The notes below the pieces were generated by a model, which searched no databases, was not told where the DNA came from, and saw only the letters and a program-made list of their open reading frames with translations. 64,000 nt of DNA from Deinandra increscens subsp. villosa (lineage: Eukaryota > Streptophyta > Magnoliopsida > Asterales > Asteraceae), in contig JBCNJP010000023.1 in assembly GCA_039602395.1 (NCBI GenBank), forward strand, positions 89,025,578 through 89,089,577, read 5' to 3'. Shown piece by piece: positions 24,396 through 36,553 of this stretch. The first letter of the stretch is position 1, and each line of letters starts with the position of its first letter. Both the position numbers and the translations under genes were made by a program.

Positions 24396-24765
24396 TATCC
24401 GGGTGAACCATCCGCCGGTTGATGGACATTGTATAATTCCGGTCTAAAATCTTATTTAAATCCGGGTGAACCATCCGCCGGTTGATGGACATTGTATAAT
24501 TCCGGTCTAAAATCTTATTTAAATCCGGGTGAACCATCCGCCGGTTGATGGACATTGTATAATTCCGGTCTAAAATCATATTTAAATCCGGGTGAACCAT
24601 CCGCCGGTTGATGGACATTGTATAATTCCGGTCTAAAAATCTTATTTAAATCCGGGTCAACCACCCGCCGGTTGATGGACATTGTATACGTCCGGTACAA
24701 AATCTTCTTTCTATCCGGGTGAACTATCCACCGGATGATGGACATTGTATACGTCCGGTCTAAGT
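24396..24765. repeat. Tandem array, 62-63 bp unit, about six copies
   Basis: Unit: CCGGGTGAACCATCCGCCGG, then TTGATGGACATTGTATAATT, then CCGGTCTAAAATCTTATTTAAAT. The first four copies are nearly identical; the last two are diverged. It lies between the 3' ends of the convergent 109-aa ORF and the transposase. The array is also open on the minus strand (repeats of TMSINRRMVHPDLN), which I take as a by-product of the period being close to a multiple of three. Confidence 0.9.
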
Positions 24766-24826
24766 CAATAAACTTACAATAAGTCTGTAACAAACCAAAT
24801 AAGAAAAGTACAATTGCATTCAGATG

Positions 24827-25794
24827 CTAGTTATCATCGCCAAGTCGGTAAACGTGGTCAACATGTGTGTTTGTAGATACAAACTCTCTAAAATCAGACT
24901 GCTCCACATTAATTGGTCCTTGGTGTGCTTCACAAGGGTCAGATTGCTTTAACACCTGGGAGGGCATTGGCTTTTGGCATGTGTCACGATGATGACCTGC
25001 TTCACCACACCTCGTACATGATACTTGAGTTATTTCCTCCCCCTGAGATGGAATTCTTTTGTTTGCACGGGGGCGACCCGATTGGCGTTTATTCATGAGT
25101 GGTGGTAGGAGCTTAATTAGGTGATGGGGCCTCTCCCATTCCGATTCATCAGGTAGTGGTTTTATTGAATGCGTGTAGGTGAGTTTGTAAACGTCCCTCG
25201 TAAACCAAACCATAGCCAAATTACTGACATCAGTCTGCTTTAAAAATCTTGACACCGCGATAACATGACCACATGGTAAACCAGATAGCTGCCAAACTCG
25301 ACATGAACATGTCCTGTCGTCCAGATCAACTAAACCAGTTCTGAACCTATCGGCTACTTGGAAATGAGTAGGATCAATGCCAGAGACTTTCCATGTTGCA
25401 CAATGTGGAATCTTTTTACCGATTTTTTTGGTTGCCCAGTCTGTAAGAACTTGGTTTGGGTGTTCGGCTGCAAAATAATATAAAGATAAAAAATGGATAA
25501 TATATAAACAAAATATATAGATGCTGTAAATGATTTACCTGCTTTTTGTCGTCGTTCAAAATACCACTCTTGAACGGATGCACGGAAAAACTCCAGAAGT
25601 TTGGTGATTGGCAGATGTCTGGAATTCACGGATAGGGCGTTCATGGATTCAGCACTGTTAGAGGTCATAATATTGAATCGTGCACCCGGAGAGTGAGCTC
25701 TGGACCACTTCGATATATCAGCATTTTCAAGAATATCCCTGACATGTGGGACGGCGACACATAATTCCTGCAAACTTTCTTCACAATCAGATAT
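24827..25794 (-). CDS. MULE (Mutator-like) transposase, C-terminal part, cut by the gap
   Basis: Exons 25539-25794 and 24827-25467, joined by a GT-AG intron that splits an Ala codon. Visible blocks: the MULE signature ARFNIMTSNSAESMNAL, a helical stretch ending EWYFERRQKA, a SWIM zinc finger (CSCRVWQLSGLPCGHVIAV, a CxC...CxH pattern) and a CCHC knuckle (CTRCGEAGHHRDTC) after a basic KRQSGRPRANKR. These are the DNA-binding and C-terminal parts of a Mutator transposase. The catalytic N-terminal half would lie in or beyond the gap. No stop or frameshift is seen in the retained part. Neighbours (Ulp1-like, B3, small ORFs) suggest a multi-gene MULE. Confidence 0.85.
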
Positions 25795-26294
25795 NNNNNN
25801 NNNNNNNNNNNNNNNNNNNNNNNNNNNNNNNNNNNNNNNNNNNNNNNNNNNNNNNNNNNNNNNNNNNNNNNNNNNNNNNNNNNNNNNNNNNNNNNNNNNN
25901 NNNNNNNNNNNNNNNNNNNNNNNNNNNNNNNNNNNNNNNNNNNNNNNNNNNNNNNNNNNNNNNNNNNNNNNNNNNNNNNNNNNNNNNNNNNNNNNNNNNN
26001 NNNNNNNNNNNNNNNNNNNNNNNNNNNNNNNNNNNNNNNNNNNNNNNNNNNNNNNNNNNNNNNNNNNNNNNNNNNNNNNNNNNNNNNNNNNNNNNNNNNN
26101 NNNNNNNNNNNNNNNNNNNNNNNNNNNNNNNNNNNNNNNNNNNNNNNNNNNNNNNNNNNNNNNNNNNNNNNNNNNNNNNNNNNNNNNNNNNNNNNNNNNN
26201 NNNNNNNNNNNNNNNNNNNNNNNNNNNNNNNNNNNNNNNNNNNNNNNNNNNNNNNNNNNNNNNNNNNNNNNNNNNNNNNNNNNNNNNNNNNNNN
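25795..26294. other. Assembly gap, 500 N
   Basis: Unknown sequence. The gap removes the transposase 5' half and the left end of the second duplicate copy. Confidence 1.
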
Positions 26295-27569
26295 TACAAC
26301 TTCACTCAGTTTTGACCGATCTGATGGTGGCTAGTTCACCTTTTAAGTCCTTCCTAGTTAACACTTCTAACACCCGAACAAGAGTTCACCTTTTGGGTAC
26401 GTCCTACCTCAACTAAACCTAACCACCCTCGAATCTAATCTAAGGCACCCTAGGCTAGCAGGAGCTACCACTAACTACCATGACTGACACGGAATAACAA
26501 GTTGACAAAATCCCTAGGACATTTCCTTTTGAGACAATGCTACCCTAGATCTTTAACCAACCAAACTACCCGACAATTCTTTACCTTTTGAGTCTCAGAA
26601 AAGGCAGCACATTGCAAACAAATCATCAATCAACAATTAATGCAATAGTTCAAGAAAACCCTAAACTACTCTATTGCAATTAACCCTAAAGTTAACTACT
26701 TTAGATAATCTACCTAAACCGAAAGACATTCGCGGGTAAATCATGCATCAATAATCTACTAAGAATCTGTTCACAACACACATACGCATCAACCATGGCA
26801 ATTATTGGAGTTTAATAGAAGTGCAACATCAATCAATCAATCAAAACCGAGTAAAATCATAAATACTAAATATTCATCCCCTTAGGTCTAGGCAATACAA
26901 ATTACTTAGCCTACAATCATGTCAATGTCTGTAATAATAGTAAAAATTTGATCTTTGACAGAAAACATGATTAAGTCTAAGAAACGACAAGAATCGAGAA
27001 GAAAACCCGGTAAACCGATGATGATTCGTGTTGAAGAATTGATCCACCGATGCTTCCTCCTTTTTCCTTGGCCTTCTCTACTCTCAAATTCGCCCAAAAT
27101 CGCCCCTGAGATCGTCTGGAAGTCGTCGTATCTCGAACTAAACCCTAAAAGTCGAATTACGAAGTTTACTTCTTTTGCGGGTTTTAGCTTCCTACGCGTA
27201 TAGCGCAGCAGTTATCCTCCCCCAGGCGATACGCCTGGGGCCATTAGGCGACAAACTAGTCGGACCTTGACCGCCTTTGACTTCTTTGACCAGCCAAACT
27301 ACGCGTATCGCGTACAAGTATTGAGGTCCCAGGCGATACGCCTGGGACATAAGTTCACCCATTTTCCTCTTTTTTCCTTCTCTTCAACCTTTCCTAACTC
27401 GGCGGCCTCGGGATTTGACTCAACACCTACAAAAACACATAGAAACATAAATAAAGACTCAAATACTCAAGCTTTAATAAAAACAACTAAAACTAACGAA
27501 AAATGACTCACTCAGACTCAAATATATAAAGAAAAGACCCCGGAAATGGGATGTGTTTGCAACACATCA
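26295..27569. mobile_element. Solo LTR family X, copy 2 (partial)
   Basis: Same LTR as 14905-16513, ending ..AACACATCA at 27569 and followed by the same GCGTA flank. It was duplicated together with its surroundings rather than inserted twice. Confidence 0.85.
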
Positions 27570-28036
27570 GCGTACCCCCGAGAAAATGATGAATTCTGAG
27601 TGGTACGCCCCAGGTACAAGCGTATCGCCTAGGTGTTTAATCGTTCTAGGTGTTACGCCTGAAAATTTGAAATCAATTTTTATTTGTTTTTCTTCATTAT
27701 TGATGTTATCATAAGTTGTTATGCAATAGAAACTCACTACTGAAAGTAAGTATGTTGCAGGTAAAGGGAAAGCCTAGTGGGGATGCTCGTCAAGACTAAG
27801 AAGAACCGATCACGCGTAAATCAAGAATTCCCGTTCGCATTTTGGGTTTAATGAACCATTGTAAATATTGTTAAGGATAATTGTGGATGTTAAACTCGTA
27901 AATGTGGCATTTTGTAAATGTAAACCACTTCGATGGTATTTGGAAAACAATATGTTTTGAACAAAAAAAAATGTGGGACCACTTTTTAACGTTATAAATA
28001 ATCATGTTTGACATCAAACTGTATACGGGTTTTACA

Positions 28037-28038
28037 AT
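28037..28038. other. Empty Helitron insertion site
   Basis: TTTTACAA|TTATTTAATAAAG: the A/T junction that carries the 2149-bp Helitron in copy 1. It shows that the Helitron moved after the duplication, or was precisely absent from this copy. Confidence 0.9.
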
Positions 28039-28742
28039 TATTTAATAAAGAGAAACTTCAACTATATCGATTTTATTATTCAACTCCGTGTAATTCACAA
28101 TTATTAACAATAGTTAATAATTGTTTATTAACATCTTTCATATATCTTACATAAATTTCTACTTCTAACATCCAAAAATGAATGAGATTGTTTAGGGTCG
28201 ATACTTAAATCAGTTTTGTAGTAAACTAGATTTACTATCTGTGTGTTGTCACAGGATAACACATGTATACAAAACACTTGCATTGCTAAAGTGTAACATA
28301 AAGAAAACAGAATTAAAAAGAGATTGTGTAATGACTTTAAAATTAAAAGAAAACGCTCAAAGCATCGAACCTAGGACCTAGGTTATGTTACACAGCTCTC
28401 CATTACACAATCAACTTCTTTGTGAAATATAAGCCAACCAATCAAATTATCGAACATAGGACCTAAATGTTATATTTTATAGCTCTACTCGTTACACCAT
28501 TAACTCCCATGCTATATATGTTGCGCTTAGAGCAAAAAAAAAAATAGTGGTTGTCACGTGACAACCACCCAACAACTTGATTGAAGTTAGTTACGGTCTA
28601 TTGAGTAATGGAAGGCGCCAGCCACAGGCTTGATTGCTAATTTGTTATGCTACTTTATATGTCTGATATGAGGAGTTTGAATAGGAAGGTCATCCCATGC
28701 CTCGCTTGTGCTTGTAGCAAATACATACTTGCCTACTTCCTT

Positions 28743-29346
28743 CAGCATGTTGCCCAATAGACATATGCCTTAAGTGCCTAACTGGACCTCACCTACCTAC
28801 CGACTTCTCACTCCTTGCCATATTACATAGACCAATCATATCCAAGTACTATTCCTATCAACTTAACTCTGTTTATATTATATAATGAATTTTAAAGATC
28901 TTTGACCGGTCATGAGTTAAGGAGATGTAGTGATTGTTACTAGTGAGTTGATAATGTGATTATTGGTTAACGTTAAGATTTGAGTGCGTCCTTCGGTGCG
29001 ACAAGATGCCGCTTGTGATGTAGACCGAAGACCAAGTCAGCTAGACAGAGATAGTCTGGAAGAAGATGACGTTGATGACGTTTATTTAGCTTCGCGGTAT
29101 CAATAGTAACCAAGTCAACCAATAGGTTGCAAGTACTTCCAACAGAGATGAATATAGAGTTAAATATACATGAGTATTTCTCGTTAAAAAGTTCAAAAAT
29201 CACATGATCACTCTCAAAACACAACACCCAAACATAGTAAAAAACCTGCATTCATACAATGCAATCTTGCACATACTCATCTCATGTAAACAAACCGATC
29301 AATCCACACGTTTCGAAAACCAAACGCATTGTGACCAATATAAGTG
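28743..29346. other. Intergenic, 3' flank of PRT1
   Basis: No repeat or gene recognised. The part next to 29347 is presumably the PRT1 3' UTR. Confidence 0.5.
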
Positions 29347-32300
29347 TTACAATGCTGGTCCAAGGTCCTCGTTCCTGCCTGATGTATCATTAGCAGGAAC
29401 AGGACCGGCCACATCACCCTCCGGATCTTGCTGAGTGTCGAGAGACAAGCTAGGAGCCGTGGAACCATCAGTTTGGTTTTCGGGATTACCAGACACATAA
29501 TCTTCGGGAAAATCAGCAGATAGGATTATGATAGGATTAGGTTCTATAACCTCAAAGTTATGATCGGGTTTATGCTGTTGATTAAATCTTCCAGGAAGCT
29601 TAGAGGAACTGTTGTAGCAATCTTCACATAAGTCGAATCCGATTTCCTCCACGCAATCTTTGCATTTATACCGGTTGCCGATGAGTGGGTACATCTGTTT
29701 TACAGAACTGCCATTAACTAAAAAGTAACGTTAAGAAGTTAAAAAAAGAATATCAGAGGTGGTAATTTCAACCCGTTGTTCGTATATAAAGGATTGATTT
29801 GGGTTGTATATTACTACTATCTCATATGGGTCAGACGGGTCACTTAAAAGTGTTTTCAAATGGTTACAACTTACAACCTACTAGTAATTTTATTGACTGT
29901 TATATTTTTATAATGTATTTTTCAATCATGTTTAACGCGTCAATTATAATAACATAAAAAAAAAGTGCATAAAAGGCGTCGGTGGGTCAATCTGGCCCGT
30001 TTTGACCCGAACCGTTATCCAACTTTCCAGAGACATATATGTCCACCTTTTAATTCAATGTACAGTTCTTATTTTCTAAGAGAGGGAGAAACATTTGCAA
30101 GTACATGTCAATTTTCTTTATATAAGCACTGCATTTGAATACGTGTATATAACACGAGTTTGGTAACAGGTCAAAAGAGGTGTTATGAAGTAGAGGTCTT
30201 TTGAATTTTATAAAATAATTAATATATTAAACATGATTAAAAACTATAAAATTAAATAATATAATTTTTTTTGTGCTAGCCGCTTGCTAGTTAATAAAAA
30301 TTTTTGCCGTTCAAAATTTTTTTTTTTTTTTCAATAAAGCTATTTTAAGAGGTTGGGAGTGACAGGAACCAGGACTTCATGGGTGGGGGTCATAACAAAA
30401 TATACACCGAATTGACCTAATTTCATATGAAATTGATAACTATGGAATTAAGTTTAGCAAAAGAGAAAAGATTACCCCACAACAGTCGCAACCAACTCCA
30501 AAGTGAACCTTGTGGCCTGAACTGCACAAGTGTTCATCCATAGGTACAGATGAAGATTTAGCACCTTGTGGAATTAATGTTGAACTTGAATCCGCTAAAG
30601 CAAATTTAGTCAGATTTCAGATCATATGTACCAGTTATATGATAGATAGACAATTTATAAACTGAAAAAGGTTAACTGCTAAAGTTCAATGAGGCATAGA
30701 AGGATCACATCTGTTATCATAGTTTTGTTGCATGACAACTAAAATAAGACCAATGACGAATATTTGGCATGGAGACATAAACATTCAATATTTTTCTAAG
30801 TGAATCAATCAATTCATCATGGTTACTTGACATTGTACTTATTATTTATTTGATGTGGAAACCAGACGAATCAAGCAGGTTGAGAAACAAAAAAAAACGA
30901 CTAGTTTTTCATATAGTTTGGGTTAACAAGGATGTTTTATATATGTCAGAAATAAAAAGGTCAAATATGAATTAAACTATCTTTATTAATCCTAATAAAG
31001 CACTAAAATGAGTGCCACATGTCTCATTTCTAGGATGTCCACATAAGCATTGCCACATGTCAAAACCACATCCAAACATCAATTTATTAGATTATCAATT
31101 AAGTATAATTACCAATTTTATCAAAACTAAATTACCATTTAAAAAAGTTGACAAACTTAATGTGAATTTGATAAATTTACTCAATAATTTGATTATTTTA
31201 AGAAAACTAATCAACAATTTGTCAAACATAATAAGTTTGATTATTTTAGCCGTGTTTTTTTATATGTATCTAATATTATGAACTCAACCCGTGTAATACA
31301 CGGGTTACTAACCTAGTAATCCTAATAAAGCACTAAAACAGTTGCCACAAGTCTTCATTTTAGAGGGTCCACATCACCGCTGGCACATGTCAAACTCACA
31401 ATTAATTACAAATTTAATAAATTATCAATCAAGACTAATTACCAATTTTATACAAATTAATTTTTTATTTAAAAAAAAATGACAAAATTAATGTAGATTT
31501 GATAAAAATACTCAATAATTTGAGTCCTCTTAAAAAAATTAATCAACAATTTGTCAATTATATTATTTTTATTAATTTATTAAATTATCATTTAATGTTT
31601 TTATAAGGATGTTACGTCAATCATAATTTTTAAATCTCTTAATCGTTTTTTTGTATCTAATTAATATTATAAATTTATATCCAGCCCGTGTATTACACGG
31701 GTTACTAACCTAGTTAAAGCAATAAAGCATAATAACCACCCTCTCATAATCCCAATTTATAGATTTTCTCCATTATGGAAACAGTGTATAACCTAACTAA
31801 TTCTTAACCCTAGACACCATTCCACGTGGGCCTCGGCCCCCAACCTTGCATTGGGTCGACTGAGAACACTTCTTGTACAAACATTTCCACATTTATAATA
31901 ACTTATTTGTGTTAAATATATTATTACATTAGTATATATTTTTATTTTTAATAATAAGTATATATTTGTGTTAAGTATATTATTATATTTTTCTTAAATA
32001 TAATTCATCTTTAACATTTAACAATAAAAATATATTTTTCAAAACAAAGTGACAGGGAGTTGTATGCATTGACAATAGAATTTGGGCAAGCTGCGACCTT
32101 TATTGAATCATCTTACATGTTTTCTTTTTAGCTACTTTTTTATGTTACCCATTTGACATGTTACAGGTAAACATTAAATGAAACCTTGTATCATTAGCAT
32201 AGATAAATCATGAAAAAGATGGAGATACCTGATGATGAGTTACCTAGCTCACAAGTTTTGAGCTTGCCTATTCTTGCAGTGTATTCTTCGGAAACATGTT

Positions 32301-35300
32301 GCTTCACGAAACCCTCTATAACCAAACAGACTTTCGGAAACCCATTTGGATGCATGCTTTGACACATTGGACATTGACATGGCTCATTGTTTGAAGCGAC
32401 AATACATGCTTCACAAAACACTGTAAAAGAAACATGAAGGATTTTGTTATTATGTTAATGCTATACCGTCCCAGAACAAGTGTTGCGACTAGAGGTGGTA
32501 AAATTGGCAACTCAGGCGGATTGACTTCAGGTCAAAGCAGTTCATTAATAATACGGGTTAGATTCACCCGCTAAAACTTTTTGTCCATTTTCAGTTTACA
32601 TATATAACTAACATATCTGCAGACTTTTACAAATAAAAAACTATATTATTAAACTAATATGTAAAATGTAATATGCAATATATAATATGTAAGAATATAG
32701 CAATTTAAGACTAGGAGGTTAAAAACATTCAGAGAACACCCTGGATAACTTTCAACACTCTTGACTTGTTTCATTTTAAAGTAAGTTTTTAAATTTGGCC
32801 CTGACCAATGGGGTTAAAAAGATAACCCAAATTAATCCATTTTAATATGGAGGTTGAAACATTCAAATAACCGCTTGATCTGTTTGATTCTGAAACTAAG
32901 TTTTTACATTTGGCCCATTTGACCCATTGGAGTTAAGGAATAACCCAAATCAACCCATTATTTTGAGTGAATGGGGTGAGACACACACCTCTGTGGCTGA
33001 TGTTTTTGAGGCTTACCATGACCACAATTAAGTACCACAGGTCGATAGAGAACTTCTTTACATATTAAACAGAGTAAATCATTGACAGAAATCGGCTTGT
33101 AACATCTGTCCACATGATCACTTCCAGCTGAACAGGTTCCGTCTACATCCACATTTTTAGTGACTTTATCACTCGAGTTTGTAGACATTCCTGTAGTATT
33201 ATCACTTCCAGAAGGATCAGGTTCCAATGATTCTCTATCCAAACAATCTTCACCTTGTACCATAGTATGAAACTCCCCTAAATAGTTTTCAAACTGTGGT
33301 GAGAAGGTTCCATGGGCCTTTTCCTCCTCTACAACAAGAAAGTGATAAATTTAAAAACCAACAACTTCACATTAAATTATGCATTAGAAGGGCTGTGAAA
33401 GAAGGCAAAGCATATTTGAAACTCATGGTTTGTTTATCCAGGATTTCAAACACATTGAGACCAATTATTTGGGATAACTAGATACTACTATGATGAATAA
33501 TCAGGCTATAAAATAAAATTAACTATCGAATATAACATACTTGTCACTTGAGTTTCCCTTATTTGATAAGCTTTGGGATACAACTTCAGCAACACAGAGT
33601 GAAGCAGCCAACATATACTAGGAAAATGATAATACGGGTGTCGACAAACAGGGCAGCGAGATTCCTGCCAAACGTCCATAGCTTCGAAGACGCACCAAAA
33701 ACATGAAATATGGCCACAAGCTGCAAAACAAGGACAAAATAATCTAAAACGCCAGCATACAAGTAGCATTTAACTTGTGGCTTTTGCATTCCCTTCTTAC
33801 CCAGTACAACTGGCTTGTAGATGAGATCCCTGCAAATAAAAGAATTATCCACAAACAGAGATTCAAAGTTATGTTATAGAAATAGCAGAGGGGAGAAAGA
33901 GTAGAAAGTTTTGATTTTTAATTTCTTTATTTTAGTAATAAGTGCATTTTAGTCAAAGCACATAAATGTTAACAGAACTAATGGAATAAATAAGTGAAAT
34001 GGACTAAAATGGCAAAAAATGGAAAGTAAGGTGTCTCACAAGCAGGAAAAAAAAGGAATTTAGACTAAAAGTGACAATTTAAGCCAAACCACATGGACAA
34101 AAACAAAACTTAAATCTTAACTAATTTAATATCTTATATTTATACAACATTACAAATAATGATTTTGATCGGTTTCTCACGAGTCACAAGTTCTCGTCGT
34201 TCTTGCAATATTTATAGTTCTCAAGATAACATATATAATATATATGTGTGTGTGTGGGTGTACGAGACGCGTTTGTTTTAGAACCAATAATACTTTAAGA
34301 ACCATAGGAACCTCATAATGAACCATACATAGTGACTAAAAATAGTTAGAAGTAGTGTTGGAGAGACCTTTCTAGCGTTGTCTTAGGTATAGGTATACGT
34401 TAAGGCAAGGGCGCTAAGGCTAAGGCTATCACAAATAATATTATAGGTGTATAATATCCCAAGGCAGCACTACAAAAAGCCTAAAGCCTAGTGTTTCTTT
34501 CTACCTATCTATTTGCTCTTTTATCTATAGACTACTGCTACTATATGGTTATTTGTATCTTTTTATTTGATGGACGGTTAATCATGCATCATGTGGTGGC
34601 ATGCATCATGTGGTGGAGTTAATACAATCGGTCTTTATCCCGATTTACTGAGTGTTACGTGTCTTATGTCCAAGGCTTGATGCAAAACTACGGAGCCGGG
34701 GGTCTCACTGGAAGCAGCCTCTCTATTCCTACGGGGTAGAGATAAGGTTGTCTACATCTTACCCTCCTCAGACCCTACCTTAGCTTTGCTATTGGTGAGA
34801 TTTACTGAGTATGATGGTGATATATGATTGTTTCCTCTTATTTTTCTTTGCTACATTTTTATACCATGCTTTAGTTATATCTTTGGAGCCGGAAGTCTCA
34901 GCAGGAGCAGCCTCTCTATCCAGCCTCTCTATCCCCTTGGATAGAGGTCAGGCTCGTCCTCATCCCCTTCGAACCGGTGATTTTCAAATCGAAGCAAATT
35001 TTGAAGTTTTCGAATCCGATTCGAATCCTGAACACCCCTAATCAAATCACATTGAAAGCAATATATACAAATGCATTATGTGTTCTCTAAGGTTCTCAAC
35101 ATATATTATTGGTTCTGAAATACTCGGTGTCTAATGCCTATATGTTTTAACCGAATTGGTATAATTCTCTATGAACTTATTGACAATAATTCGATGTCAT
35201 ATTAACCTAAATGGTGAAATGTTTCAAAACAGGGAACATTAATTTTGAATCTGGAAATTGCCAGTTTACAGGAATGGAGTTCATCTACAAAATCCGTAAC

Positions 35301-35541
35301 AAATATTCCGCAAACTGAGCAGAGAAATTAGCATCTGAATATCCTAAAGCAGAATAACAACGTGTTTCGATCGAAATGAAATAGAACGAATCTAATCAAA
35401 GCTGATACATGATTTGAGGACTTACAAGCAGACGCAACATTTGAACTCCTCCGAAAATTCCTCAACTTCATCATCGGTATTGTCGCCGGCAGCGGCGGCG
35501 ACGGCGGCGACGGCGGCAGGGCTGTTCTCCGGAGTACTCAT
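29347..35541 (-). CDS. PRT1: PRT1, N-degron pathway E3 ubiquitin ligase
   Basis: Recognises proteins with aromatic N-terminal residues and ubiquitylates them for proteasomal degradation. Exons: 35426-35541, 33801-33829, 33541-33720, 33017-33328, 32229-32420, 30476-30594, 29347-29694. Total 1296 nt, 431 aa plus stop, all phases consistent (Arabidopsis PRT1 is about 410 aa). First RING at ~36-82: CCVCLDLIYKPVVLACGHIS, then CFWCVFEAMDVW and CPVCRHPYYHFPS. Second RING at ~185-230: CLICKEVLYRPVVLNCGH, then CEACI and CQCPMCQSMHPNGFPKVC. ZZ zinc finger at ~300-355: VHFGVGCDCCGMYPLIG, then RYKCKDCVEEIGFDLCEDCY and PGRFNQQHKPDHNF. The N-terminus has an Ala run from a GCC repeat. The domain order RING-RING-ZZ identifies PRT1. 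Introns 1, 4 and 5 are enlarged by repeats, but the coding sequence is intact. Confidence 0.95.
30990..31316 (+). mobile_element. Short Helitron A in PRT1 intron 5
   Basis: Starts TCCTAATAAAGCACTAAAA. Ends with a CCCGTGTAATACACGGG hairpin and then TTACTAACCTAG. Flanked by A (30989) and T (31317). Length 327 bp, non-coding. Same family of ends as 16981-19129. Confidence 0.88.
31320..31713 (+). mobile_element. Short Helitron B in PRT1 intron 5
   Basis: Starts with the same TCCTAATAAAGCACTAAAA, three bases after Helitron A ends. 3' hairpin CCCGTGTATTACACGGG, then TTACTAACCTAG. Flanked by A and T. Length 394 bp, diverged from A in the interior. Confidence 0.88.
32715..32965. repeat. Two direct ~120-bp repeats in PRT1 intron 4
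   Basis: Both units run from an AGGTT(A/G)AAA(A/C)ATTCA start, through AAGTTTTTA.ATTTGGCCC and TTGACC/TGACCAATGG, to AACCCAAATTAATCCATT/AACCCAAATCAACCCATT. Probably a tandem copy of a small transposon fragment. Confidence 0.65.
34690..34975 (+). mobile_element. Two SINE-like copies in PRT1 intron 1
   Basis: Copy 1, 34691-34816: GGAGCCGGGGGTCTCACTGG, GCAGCCTCTCTATTCC, then GGTAGAGATAAGGTTGTCTA and CCTCCTCAGACCC. This core is widespread in plant SINE-type repeats. Copy 2, 34885-34975: GGAGCCGGAAGTCTCAGCAG, a doubled CAGCCTCTCTATCC, then GATAGAGGTCAGGC. The order and words match copy 1. The Pol III head is not visible in either. Confidence 0.55.
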
Positions 35542-35659
35542 GGCAGCGTGGTGAGGAAGCAACTAGAAATATCACATGGGACGGGTGTCCAAGTATCACA
35601 TCATATGTTTCAGAACGATTGACTTTATAAAATTTGTTTAAAGTTATTATTTCTTTCTT

Positions 35660-35995
35660 TTTTTTTTTTAGAAAAATTGAATTTTAATAATATGGTTTTA
35701 ACTCATTGGCGAATAATAATACGAGTTTCAAAGTTGGCTGACAATAATACCAATTAATGAGGTGGTGTCAATAATGAAATGCCGTTAGTTGAACCCTAAC
35801 GGCGTTATAAATTTGCTGACGTGGCACTCAATGAGTTTCAAACTCTTTTTGTAACGCCGTTAGGGTTCAACTAACGGCATTTCATTATTGACACCACCTC
35901 ATTAATTGGTATTATTTGGCCAACTTTGAAACTCGTATTATTATTCGCCAATGAGTTAAAACTCATATTATTAAAATCCAATTTTCCTTTTTTAA
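35660..35995. repeat. 335-bp long hairpin (fold-back/MITE) upstream of PRT1
   Basis: Left arm 35660-35807 is nearly the reverse complement of 35852-35995 with only scattered mismatches. The loop is about 44 bases. It starts about 120 bp upstream of the PRT1 ATG, in the promoter or 5' leader. The inner ends carry the phrase AACCCTAACGGCGTTA / TAACGCCGTTAGGGTT. Confidence 0.9.
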
Positions 35996-36553
35996 CGGCA
36001 ATTTTATTAAAAACAAAACGGATAACCGACAAGCAAGATGTTAAAAACGGCACTCTCCACCCAATAGTCAAAAGGACTTGCATATTAAAATCAGCGGGGA
36101 TTCTTCTTGGACACTCCAAGATTCCAATTCAATACCCTCCAAACCGCTCCGGATCGGCCAAACTGGCCTGGTTCCGAATGCGAACAAAAAAGGACATTTG
36201 ACCGTTGTCCCCTTCCGTACGGCGCAAAAGTAAACCTGCCACAGTTTGTATTTAACACAATTTTCTCCTTTGTTGCTTCGGTAACTATACCTACCACCCA
36301 ACCGGCCCGTATTAATCAAACCGGCCCGTTTTTTTTTCCCACGAATTTTTTCTTTCGTTGGTTTGCTAGTTATACCTACCCGTGAATGGCCCCATTATCA
36401 AAAAACAGCCCCGGTTTGATTTAATACCTACCTCCTCTCATCCCTATATATTGAACGTTTTGTTAATTAAATCGTTACCACAAAAGCTTAAATTTATCTA
36501 CCTTTATTTCAAAAAAAACTCGATTAACCTTACCTTTACTCTCAATAAGCTAA

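Larger units (their letters stand above)
26295..28742 (+). repeat. Segmental duplication, copy 2 (no Helitron)
   Basis: Matches 15245-16980 plus 19130-19830 with scattered substitutions and small indels. The left limit is hidden by the gap. The right limit is GCCTACTTCCTT at 28742, the same border as in copy 1. Confidence 0.92.

Noticed and set aside
24391..24793. Repetitive minus-strand frames (TMSINRRMVHPDLN repeats)
   Set aside because: They follow from a 62-63 bp tandem repeat being open in some frames. No start context, and copies change frame at the 62-bp unit.
25746..26315. Long frames across the N blocks at 25.8 kb and 46.1 kb
   Set aside because: They consist almost wholly of unknown bases.
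36068..36385. Several 70-90 aa frames around 36.1-36.4 kb
   Set aside because: Overlapping frames on both strands with no domain. Non-coding flank of the MULE fragment.
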